Shown here piece by piece: positions 7,809 through 16,000 of a stretch of 63,475 bases of DNA; positions within the stretch are counted from its first letter, which is position 1; every line of letters starts with the position of its first letter. Below the pieces are notes generated by a model. That model did not search any database, was not told the DNA's origin, and was given only the letters and a program-made list of their open reading frames with translations. The translations under genes and the position numbers were made by a program. Source of the DNA: CAVTUU01 sp045804965 (lineage in GTDB: Bacteria > Chloroflexota > Chloroflexia > Thermomicrobiales > UBA6265); contig JBJMMD010000007.1 of assembly GCA_045804965.1 (NCBI GenBank), positions 1 through 63,475 of the forward strand, given 5' to 3'.

Positions 7809-7948
7809 GGCAGCGTGCTCCCAATCTCCATCCCTCGGCCGAGCGTGCCGTGCAGCACGAACCCCAAGCTGACTCCGCTCACGAGCATCAGCGGCAGTAC
7901 GAGGCGCCAGGGACGGCCCAGCAAGGCATGCGTAAGCCCGAGCACCAT
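7805..7948 (-). CDS. 47-residue membrane protein, first gene of a coupled pair
   Basis: The frame from ATG 7948 encodes MVLGLTHALLGRPWR, a hydrophobic segment (LVLPLMLVSGVSLGFVL) and a short polar end. Its TGA stop overlaps the ATG of the next gene by ATGA, typical of translational coupling, and that is the main reason to accept so short a gene. No strong ribosome binding site is visible. It probably forms one membrane helix and may partner the next product. Confidence 0.5.
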   Translation of the reverse strand: MVLGLTHALLGRPWRLVLPLMLVSGVSLGFVLHGTLGRGMEIGSTLP

Positions 7949-8039
7949 CGTGGCGCCCCGCCCACGCGCCGTCGAGTGGGGGCCGGGGCACGCGCGGGAT
8001 GGGCGGACGCCTCAGCGTAGAGGGCCGGACGCGCCACGT

Positions 8040-8056
8040 CATGAAGTTTCGTCATG
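8040..8056. promoter_or_regulatory. CATGAAG…CGTCATG palindrome, copy 2
   Basis: This imperfect copy of the palindrome at 7172–7189 has matching outer arms (CATGA/TCATG). It lies in the gap between the divergent genes starting at 7948 (minus) and 8166 (plus) and could serve either. Confidence 0.4.
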
Positions 8057-8165
8057 CGCCTTCGATCGTCGCCCAAGCCAACGGCCCTGAGCCGAAGCTT
8101 GAGAGCGATATTCTCCCCATCTGCTGAGCTGTGCCCGGGTCCCTCGGCAAGTGAACGCCTTGTAA

Positions 8166-8738
8166 GTGAGAGAGGAGCGTGCTCCGCGTCGGCTTTCTGT
8201 TCTCACCGTGCTGCTCACCCTCAGCATCGGCGGTCTGTTCGTCCTCAGTCGGTCCCCAGGTATTAGCGCCCAAGACGCCAGCCCGACCGCGATGAGCGGG
8301 CATCCGTTGGTGGGGGCTTGGGTGCTCGACACCGACACCAGCGATGCTGCCAACCCGCCAACATTGGCCAGCTTTAGCGCGGATGGCGTGTATACGCAGA
8401 ACGAACTCGACAACGGCCCCGGCATCGGGTCGTGGCACGCGACCGGAGCGAGGACTGCAGAGTTGACGTTCCATTCGTTCGGTACCGACGAGCAAGGGAA
8501 TTACGGGGGCATGGTGACGGTTCGGGCAGACATCGAGGTCGCGGCAGACGGCCAAAGTCTCACTGCCACCTACACGCTGGAATTGGTCGATGCCAACGGC
8601 TCGGGTACGGGCCAGTACGGCCCGGGCAATGTCAGCGGCACGAAGATCGCAGTCGAGCCGATGGGCACCCCCGAAGGGCCGCTTTCGGCGTTGTTTGGGG
8701 AAGCACAGGGGACGCCCGAGGCAACCCCAGCGACATAA
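8166..8738 (+). CDS. Secreted lipocalin-like domain protein
   Basis: GTG 8166 opens a 190-residue protein: basic start, signal segment (LSVLTVLLTLSIGGLFVLS) with a likely cut near SAQDA, then HPLVGAWVLDTDTSD, FSADGVYTQ, GSWHATGARTAELTF and VTVRADIEVAADGQSLTATYT. This strand pattern (LxGxWxLDTD…FxxDGxYxQ) is that of small secreted lipocalin/Cu-binding-like beta proteins common in this group. The last 30 residues are Pro/Thr-rich. It would be released or surface-held; the ligand is unknown. A strong stem follows the stop. Confidence 0.65.
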   Translation: MREERAPRRLSVLTVLLTLSIGGLFVLSRSPGISAQDASPTAMSGHPLVGAWVLDTDTSDAANPPTLASFSADGVYTQNELDNGPGIGSWHATGARTAELTFHSFGTDEQGNYGGMVTVRADIEVAADGQSLTATYTLELVDANGSGTGQYGPGNVSGTKIAVEPMGTPEGPLSALFGEAQGTPEATPAT

Positions 8739-8750
8739 GGGGCGGCAACG

Positions 8751-8785
8751 CCAATGGTCGCCGGCAGCACTCTCGCGACCATTGG
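8751..8785 (+). terminator. 11-bp stem-loop after the lipocalin-like gene
   Basis: CCAATGGTCGC pairs perfectly with GCGACCATTGG across a 13-base loop, 12 bases after the stop at 8738. No U-run follows, so it may act as a transcript end protector or a weak terminator. Between here and 9278 I see no convincing gene. Confidence 0.5.
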
Positions 8786-9278
8786 CTCATCCCCTCCCAA
8801 AGAGCTGCAACCCGCTGTAGCTAGGGTAGGCCCGGATGCGCGATCCCAGCGTTGCGTTCGTCACTGGCAATGTGGCAATTCCCCAATAGGAAACAGCTAC
8901 GGCGCGTTGCATAGGGCATGCATCCGCACCTCTTCCTAGGGTCATGTTGAGGGGTCGTCTCCGGATGGGCGCCACCACGGCCTGACAGACGTGGGTGTTC
9001 GCCGCTGAACCGGCGGAATTCCGCGTTCGTGAAGACCTCGCGATTCCGCGCGAACGTGATCACCGCCCACGTTTCACCATCGAGCTCGTAAGGTGGCGCT
9101 CCATCTCCACTCCGGGGATAGGGAGCGCGAAAATGCTCGTGATTCGATTGTCGATTTCAGGTGGTCCCGATCGACCATCGTATGGACGCGGTGGTACGGG
9201 CGGCGGCGCCGCTTCCGGGGCGTCGAGCTGTTCGGCGTCAACCCGTGATCGAACTTTTTTGCATTCCAGGAGGCACAT

Positions 9279-9713
9279 GTGGCTCGCACCAGCACCTATC
9301 TCCACTTCAGCGGCACCACCGAGGCGGCGTTCAATTTCTATAAGGCGGCGTTCGGTACCGAGTTCGTCGCACCAATCGTGCGTATGGGCGACGTGCCGGT
9401 CCAGCCCGGTATGCCCGAGCTGAGCCCCGACGAGAAGAATCTGGTCATGAACGTGCGACTCCCGATCACCGGCGGGCACCTGCTGGTCGGCAACGACGCA
9501 CCGGCCTGGATGGGCACCGTCAACCATGGCAACGCGGTCGACATATGCATCGACCCGGACACCCGCGGCGAGGCCGACCGCATCTTCGCCGCGCTGGCCG
9601 AGGGCGCGAATGTCGAGTTTCCGCTTCAGGGGATGCCCCCGGATCACTACTTCGGCTCGCTGGTCGACAAGTTCGGCACGCAGTGGATGGTGATGTGCAC
9701 CGCGACAGCGTAG
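9279..9713 (+). CDS. VOC/PhnB-like (glyoxalase-fold) protein
   Basis: GTG 9279 follows a perfect AGGAGG by six bases. The 144-residue protein has the PhnB/3-demethylubiquinone-methyltransferase-like VOC pattern: TYLHFSGTTEAAFNFYKAAFG at the start (the usual 'L.F.g..eAa.fY..vFg'), LVMNVRLPITGGHLLVGND, then EADRIFAALAEG and YFGSLVDKFGTQWMV at the end. Proteins of this group are soluble dimers; many have no known reaction. It stands alone next to an IS element, so nothing in the context helps. Confidence 0.85.
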   Translation: MARTSTYLHFSGTTEAAFNFYKAAFGTEFVAPIVRMGDVPVQPGMPELSPDEKNLVMNVRLPITGGHLLVGNDAPAWMGTVNHGNAVDICIDPDTRGEADRIFAALAEGANVEFPLQGMPPDHYFGSLVDKFGTQWMVMCTATA

Positions 9714-9789
9714 TCGCGAGCGGATCTCAACGAGAGCGTTTCGCGGATAACATGCAATGGCGGTAGGCGGAGATGCGTTGAACACGCTC

Positions 9790-9876
9790 TCACGACCTCT
9801 GCGATCACGCCCTGTGGCAACTCGACGCGTGCCGCATCGTGGCCGAGGTCGCCGCCGTTTTGGGCGTCCACCGCTC
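9790..9876 (+). pseudogene. Fragment of a transposase-like HTH next to the IS630 copy
   Basis: The plus strand reads DHALWQLDACRIVAEVAAVLGVHRS before meeting the IS630 end. This looks like the N-terminal helix-turn-helix of another transposase cut off at the TA junction. Short, so only tentative. Confidence 0.3.
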
Positions 9877-10879
9877 TAGAGCGTCTTTCACTCAAGATAC
9901 ATCCGTCGCGGCGAGCCGGTAGCCGCAGGCGGCATAGCAGCCGGCGGCGTCCTGTGGCGTGACGGCGTCGAGCGCCGCCTTGGTCGTGGCAAGCAGGTCC
10001 TCGTGGGTACGGGCCGCCGCAACGCGGAGAGCAGTCTTCACCTTGGCGAAGATCAGCTCGATCGGGTCGAGATCGGGCGAGTAGGGAGGCAGGAAGTGTA
10101 GGCAAGCTCCTGTCGCTGCGATCCGCGCCCGCGCCGCCGCACTCTTGTGGACTGAGAGGTTGTCGAGGACCACTGTCTGACCGGGCGCAGCAACGGCGCC
10201 AGGAACTGATCAACGAAGGCAGTAAAGACCGCCCCCGTGGCGGCCCCGGAATGGAGAGCGCAGTCATGATTCCGGCTGGACCGAGGACGGCGAGAAGCGT
10301 GATGTTGGGGTCATGGTTGCGCGGAACTGCTCCGTGAGCGCGCTGGCCGCGCGGCGCCCGCGCTCGGAGCCGGGTGAAGCCGGTGTGGGTGCTGGTCTCG
10401 TCGAGAAAGAGGGGATCCTCCGGAAGCAACCGCGCCACGTCGGCGCGCCAGACCGCCCGCGCCGCCTCGTTCCGTTCGGTGGCAATCAGGCTCTTTATTG
10501 AGTGTCCAGCGCACCCTGCGCCGCGCCCGACACATCGTCGCCTCGCTGACGGGCACGCCGGTGACGACCTGCCAAGCCGCGCAGTGCTCACGCAAGGTGG
10601 CATCAGGGGCTGTGGTGACCTGGGCAACCAACCGTGAGAGGTCGCCCGGGCCGATCTTGGGGGAACGACCGGGTCGGGGGGGCGGTGCCAACTCGCCAGC
10701 AGCGCGCAGATGTCGCCAGCGGAGCAGCGTCGTCCGATGGACATCGAAGAGGCGGGCGACCTCATCCACGGGATCGCCGGCGTCCAGGCGAGCGAAGGCA
10801 CAGGCGCGGAGGTCGCGCGAGCGGGGCCTGTGTATCCGCCCAGTCTGCCTTGGATGCATATTCTCCGCAAGGGGCTCTA
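9877..10879. mobile_element. IS630-family insertion sequence, decayed
   Basis: A transposase of the DDE/IS630 type fills the element. Both ends carry related inverted sequences (CTAGAGCgtCTTtC… at the left, the complement of CTAGAGCcCCTTgC… at the right) and the outermost base pairs are TA, as expected for the TA duplication made by this family. The transposase needs two frameshifts to be read through, so the element is not self-mobile. Confidence 0.75.
9892..10859 (-). pseudogene. IS630-family transposase, two frameshifts
   Basis: From ATG 10859 the frame gives a helix-turn-helix (FARLDAGDPVDEVARLFDV, HRTTLLRW) and the linker ending RRVRWTLNK. Near 10495 the frame changes to KSLIATERNEAARAVWRADV and LFLDETSTHTGF (first catalytic Asp). 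Near 10200 it changes again to VLDNLSVHKS (second Asp) and LPPYSPDLDPIELIFAKVK (catalytic Glu). All three DDE residues are preserved in sequence but not in one frame. The stop is TGA at 9892, inside the left inverted end. Confidence 0.85.
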
Positions 10880-10884
10880 GGACA

Positions 10885-10921
10885 GCCAACGGCCCCGAGC
10901 GTGCTGCCCGGGGCCGTTGGC
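10885..10921 (-). terminator. 13-bp GC hairpin downstream of the 32-residue peptide gene
   Basis: GCCAACGGCCCCG pairs perfectly with CGGGGCCGTTGGC across an 11-base loop. It lies 35 bases beyond the stop of the minus-strand peptide gene at 10957–11055 and next to the IS end. No U-run is present on the minus strand. Confidence 0.5.
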
Positions 10922-10956
10922 TTGATTGCGCTCGTATCCAGCGCGTGCTGTTCGCT

Positions 10957-11055
10957 CTAGTCTCCAGGCTGCGGCCAAGAGCCAGAGGCGCCGCCCAACG
11001 ATCCTTCAAGCACAAACACGAGAATCAGGCAGATGAGGAATGGAATGAGCTCCAA
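10957..11055 (-). CDS. 32-residue membrane peptide with strong ribosome binding site
   Basis: GGGAGGTGACA stands directly before TTG 11055, which opens MELIPFLICLILVFVLEGS followed by a short Gly/Ser/Pro tail and TAG. One hydrophobic helix with a single Glu on each side is typical of tiny bacterial membrane proteins. The protein at 32625 begins MELLVFIAVFVAL, the same layout, so the two may be related. A hairpin follows. It is divergent from the gene at 11285. Confidence 0.5.
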   Translation of the reverse strand: MELIPFLICLILVFVLEGSLGGASGSWPQPGD

Positions 11056-11284
11056 TGTCACCTCCCTACTCACCGGGAGCCCCTCGCTGGCGCTCCCCGG
11101 TGTGTTATCAGCTTAGTTTCAAGAAGCGTGCCAAGTCTTAACGAATAGTTGTCCTGTGCGGCGAAACGTTCTGGGTCAGATGGACGCTACAGGGGTAGCG
11201 ATGTTTGTTCAGGAGAACCGGTTCCATCTCGCCTCACCTGATCGCCTTCGGCAAGCGCCTCATGACCACGAACGAGGAACCACC

Positions 11285-12172
11285 ATGCACGGCACAGCAT
11301 TTGATTCGATGACACGACGGTTCGCGATGGGTCTTTCGCGGCGGCGATTGGTGAAATTGACCGCACTCGGCGCGGTTGCGGCGCTCCCGGTCTCGATCGG
11401 GCAGGCCAAGAGTCTCGCTCAGTCCGAGGCATCCGCGCTGGTGCAACGGTTCTACGAAAACGTCGATGCCTATCAATACAAGCAAGCCTATGCCTTGCTC
11501 GGCGCGAAGTGGCACACCCAACAATCGCTGCAACGCTTCACGAACGGCTATGGGAACACCGCCTTCGTGCAGTGCAAGACGACTAGTGAGCAAACAAGCG
11601 GCAACACGACCGTCGTCGGCGTGCACCTCATCTCCTGGCACAATGACGGCAAGATCGTCGGGTACACCGGTCACTACACGGTCGGCGAGGAGAACGGGCA
11701 GTTGCTGATTCTGGGCGGGATCAACACGCTCACGGCCGCGCCATCGGGCACCCCGCCCCTCTGCACAATCGACGATCTCTCCTTGGCGACCGGCGCATGG
11801 CAGGGCGCCGCGGGGAGCCGCATCGGCTCGATCGTAGGAACGAACCAGAGCGATCGCACGTGCACCCTTGGCGGTGCGCCCCGGGTGACATTGATCGACG
11901 AGCAGGGGCACGAGCTCGTTTCAACGTCCGAGGAGGGATCACCGCCGACGGCGATCCACGTGGGCCCTGGTAAAAGCGCTGAAGCGCCTTTGAGCTTCTC
12001 GAATTGGTGCGGCGACACCGGCAGTCCCGCCTCGCTTCGCGCCCAGGTGCCCGGCGATACCGGGTCCGCCGACGTGCACCATCAGGCGAACGGCATCTCC
12101 TACCCACCGTGCAACGGACCGGGCCAATCCGCGCACATCGCGATCAAAGGCTGGACCACCAGCCCATCGTAG
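11285..12172 (+). CDS. Tat-exported protein with SnoaL-like and DUF4232 domains
   Basis: ATG 11285 follows GAGGAA and opens a twin-arginine-type leader (FAMGLSRRRLVKLTALGAVAA, cut near GQAKS). Residues about 45–150 form an NTF2/SnoaL-like part (ALVQRFYENVDAYQYKQAYALL). Residues about 158–290 match DUF4232, an all-beta domain with paired Cys: CTIDDLSLATGAWQGAAGS, TNQSDRTCTLGGAP, SNWCGDTG, YPPCNG. The protein is exported folded and probably stays at the surface; no substrate is known. The stop is followed by a 15-bp inverted repeat. Confidence 0.8.
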   Translation: MHGTAFDSMTRRFAMGLSRRRLVKLTALGAVAALPVSIGQAKSLAQSEASALVQRFYENVDAYQYKQAYALLGAKWHTQQSLQRFTNGYGNTAFVQCKTTSEQTSGNTTVVGVHLISWHNDGKIVGYTGHYTVGEENGQLLILGGINTLTAAPSGTPPLCTIDDLSLATGAWQGAAGSRIGSIVGTNQSDRTCTLGGAPRVTLIDEQGHELVSTSEEGSPPTAIHVGPGKSAEAPLSFSNWCGDTGSPASLRAQVPGDTGSADVHHQANGISYPPCNGPGQSAHIAIKGWTTSPS

Positions 12173-12190
12173 TCCGAGCAACCACGCCAG

Positions 12191-12238
12191 CGGAGTGACC
12201 ATGACGTCGAGTGTGACGGAGAGGTCATGGTCACTCCG
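12191..12238. terminator. 15-bp perfect inverted repeat between the DUF4232 gene and the M23 fragment
   Basis: CGGAGTGACCATGAC and GTCATGGTCACTCCG pair perfectly with an 18-base loop. The right arm contains the ATG of the M23 fragment. It can end transcripts of the upstream gene or hide the start codon of the fragment. Confidence 0.55.
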
Positions 12239-12445
12239 CGATCCCGACGCATCCTCCTGCTCGGTGGATTCGCCGCCGCGCTGACGGCGCGCATGCACGC
12301 CGGCCGGGCCCGGGCCGCACAACCAGCCTTCTCCTTGCCGATCGGCCTCCCCAATCGCACCCTCGGCGACGGCTTCTTCATCCGCCACGGCTACGCCTGC
12401 GAGCACACCTGGTTCAACCCTGGCTGTCGGCACACGGGCGAGTGC
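12227..12445 (+). pseudogene. Truncated copy of the M23 peptidase gene
   Basis: From about 12268 to 12442 the DNA is almost identical to 35874–36038 of the intact M23 peptidase gene (leader end HAGRARAAQPAFSLPIG through RHTGE). The match ends at the first zinc-site His; the following Asp and the rest of the catalytic domain are missing. The frame runs on to 12853 through unrelated sequence, so a chimeric 208-residue product is possible but could not be a peptidase. The few base differences suggest a recent duplication or gene conversion. Confidence 0.8.
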
Positions 12446-13099
12446 TCAACAGGTAACGGCGCTGCCGATTCATATTTCCAGCGACGACGACCGCGCGAGC
12501 TTCGCCGCCGATTGACGGCAACAACCAGCGCGGTGGGTTTGAAGAAGCCCTCAACTGATGCGCGGTTCCTCATTCCGCCGAGCCTTTTTGCACGCGAGCG
12601 GCGCAATTGGACGCACTATATCGGGAAGATGCCCGTAATCGACACACTGAGCTGGGATCCCGCCGATCGCGAAGCGTATCGGTACGGCAGCGAAGAGAAA
12701 CGGGACGCCTTGGTTGCTCGTTTCCACGGACCGCTGCCGACTTCGCCGAACGGGGAAATTGTCGCCATCATCGTTGCCTTGCATCCCTGCAATCCCGATG
12801 GTGCTGTAGTGCCCCTCGATGGAGACACACCGATCAAGCGAAGTGAGTCGTAGGAGTTCCATTGTCGTCTTCCGGCGATCCTCAGGTCGCCGGCCTGGGG
12901 AGCCAGCATCATGGCCCGTGTGCACTAGGTGTGTCGGGGTTGTAGCCGGCTAGCCCTCAAGTAGAGACCCGGCACCCCGCTTGTATTGACGATCTCAACG
13001 ACGCGGCTCTGATCCGGCCTGCTGGAAATGAATCCGTGAAGGCAGAGACCGCTCCCCGCCCGTGATCGGCGAGCTAGGGAGCGATCAGCAGGGAATTGG
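12446..13099. other. Region without a convincing gene
   Basis: The frame continuing from the M23 fragment is open to 12853 but shows no recognised motif or independent start. Several overlapping frames on the other strand are open as well. It may hold remains of an older gene. From 12854 to 13099 I see nothing. Confidence 0.4.
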
Positions 13100-16000
13100 T
13101 TATGCAGCTTGGAAATGCAGTGCCCAATTGGATTGAGCAGCTGCGCCTTCCTGAGGTGCATTGGTGACCGAGATGGTCGTGGTTTGTCCCTGGATCACGT
13201 TTGGGACGATCGTGTTGGCGGCGGGCGCGTAGCCCTCTGGAGCTATCGACTGAATGACAACATAGTTTCCTGTCGGGAGTCCGATAATCCTCATCACGCC
13301 GTCAGCCTCGCCATCCCCTTCGTCGCAGGCCAGTCCGGTGAGCTTCACCGGGGTGCCATCGCCAGCGTCTGTCCATGCCTCGAAGCAGGCTCCCGGCAGT
13401 GGATTTTGCCCATCGGTCGTCGTGATCTCGATGATGCCGCCCAATTCGTTCGTAACGGTCACCACGGTCGGCAGACCGATGTCGACATGCACCGGCTGAT
13501 CGGGCGCGCGCACGTATCCGTCCGGCGTGTTGTATTGGACCAGCACGTAGTCACCGGTTTCGAGTCCGCGAACGGCAGTCATCCCGTCATAGGCGCCGTC
13601 CCATCCGTCGCAGGCCGATTTGACCCTATCGCCGCGAACTCCGCCGCCCGCATCGGCATAGGCGTCGTAGCACAGTTCGATCAGCGGTTGTGTGCCGTCC
13701 GTGGTAGTCACCTCGATCCATCCTCCAAGCTGATTGGAGACGATGATCTCCACGGTTTGTCCCAGCTCGACGTGAACTGGTTCGTCCGGGCCGGGCAGAT
13801 AGCCGTATGGCGGCACCTGCTCGACGAGGATGTAGTCGCCGGTTCGCAGGCCGGTAAAGTGCATCACTCCATCCAATTCGTCATGCCAGTCGCACTTCAC
13901 CGCCACGAAGTCGCCGGTCGCGCTGCCCTCGTCCTCGTACAGCTCAAAGCAAGGACCACCGAAGTTTTCGCTCACGATCGGTTCGCCGGCCTCGTCAACC
14001 GTCTTGACCGTTAGAACTCCACCGATCCGGTTCACGACATCGACGGCGGTGGTGATTCCCGCCTCAAAGTGCGCCGTGATCGGGTCCGCCAGCGCGTAGC
14101 CATCGACCGCCTGCGTCTGGATCAGCACGTAATCGCCGGTCTCGAGATCGAAGAAGGCGGTGGTGCCGTCCCTGGGCGTTCTCGACGAATCACACTGCTC
14201 GTTGATCTCGGCTCCCGGAGTCCCTCCACCGAGATCGATCCGGAGGGCAAAGCAGGCGTCGAGGAGTGGATTGCCGGCCTCGTCGACGGTCTTGACATAG
14301 AGTGCCTTGGGCGGGAATGCGATCAAGGTGAGCTCCGTCGTGTGGCCCTCCGAAACCGCGACCACTGCGTCAGCGACACGGTCATATCCCTGCGGCGCCT
14401 CCGAGTGGACCAAGACGAAGCTCCCGGTACCGAGCGGACCGAAGACAGCCGCCCCGTTTCCCCAAGGGGTACCTCCGTTGCAAGAACTGGCGATGTAGTC
14501 TCCGCGTTGGCCTTCACCGGCGTCGGTGAACAGATCGAAGCAGAAGTTTGACAGCGGCTCGCCGGCGTCATTGGTAAGGCGAACCACCAGCGTGCCGAGG
14601 TTGTGACTGACCGATTGGATTTCAACTGTCTGTCCCACCTCGACCGACACGGGCACATCGGGGCCCAGCTGATACGTCCAGAGGACACTGGTCGGGACGA
14701 GCACGTAGTTGCCGGTCGCGAGTGTGTCGAAGGCAAGCGACGCATCGAGCGCTCCATCGAAGCCGTCGCACGTTCGGTTGATGATGTCACCTGGCGAGCC
14801 ATCGCCGGAATCCCGGTAGAGCGCGGCGCATAGTCCGATGACATCTTCGCCATCGTCACCGACAGAGTGCACCCGTACGATGCCACCGAGTTCGTCAACG
14901 ACGTCAATGGTCAGAACATCTCCAGGTTCGACATGAGCGTCGAACGGCTCGCTCGGGAAGTAGCCACGGGCCGCACCCGTCTGGGTGAAGGTATAGTCCC
15001 CGGCGAGGTATGAGAACGTTGTATGCCCATCAGGGTCGTCGTAGTCATCACAGGCTTGACTCCAATAGGCATCTCCCTGCCTCACCTCGAAGCAGGCGCC
15101 GACGATAGTCTCGCCAGCCTGATTCACCGTGTGCAGGATGACCTTGCCGAGCGGAATATTGGTCACGTCGACAGACGTGGTCTGGCCAAGCTCCGCATGA
15201 ACCGAGGTATCCGCGGCCGCCACAAAGCCGAATGGCGTGTTGTATTGGTGCAGCACGTAGTCGCCGGTGGCTAGCCCTCTAAACGTGAGCTCGTTGCTAT
15301 CCCAGGCGCAGCCGTTGGCTATGCCCTCGCCGATGCTTCCACCGCCAAGGTCAACGAAGAGGCCATAGCATGCTCCGCTGAGTGGAGTGCCATCGGAACT
15401 CGAGGTGCGAACGACGAGTATCGCGCCGAGCGAGTTCACCAGCGTGACAGTGGATTCTTTGCCAGCCTTGACCGAGACGGGTGTCAGCGGGGTGCCGAGA
15501 TATCCGGTTGGGACCTGGAACTCGCTAACGAGGTATTTCCCAGTGGGGAGACCGCGGATCGTCGCAGTGCCGTCCTCGGTGCTGTCGCAGCCGTCGCAGG
15601 TTCCTCCGAAAAAGGCTCCTGGCACGCCGCCTGCATCGGCATAGACGAAGTAGGAAGCACCGGGAAGCGGCTGCTTGTTTTGGTCGACCAGATGAATCAC
15701 GATCCTTCCGCCCGCTTTGTCGACCACGGTGCGCTCATGGGTCTGGCCTGCCCGGATTTGAAATGCCCAGTTTGGTGCTGTGAGGTATCCGTCGGGTGCG
15801 CGTGACTCGACCAGGACGTAGTTGCCCGAAAGTCCCAGGAGGGTGATCGTGCCGTCGTTACTGCCGTCCCAGTCGTCGCAAGCTGATGTCACTTCGGGAC
15901 CAAGCGCGCCCTTGCCAGCGTCCTCGTGGACCCGGAAGCACGCTCCGGACAGGACGGCTCCGTCCTGGTTCGTCTTGTGCACGACGAGCGTGCCCGCTTT

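Noticed and set aside
8821..9063. Minus-strand frame with ITFARNREVFTNAEFRRFS
   Set aside because: The stretch is protein-like but only about 27 residues make sense; no start signal or recognised family, so it was left out of the gene list.
9647..10870. Single 407-codon frame across the IS630 element
   Set aside because: Only its middle matches a transposase; start and end match in other frames, so the long frame is not the original gene.
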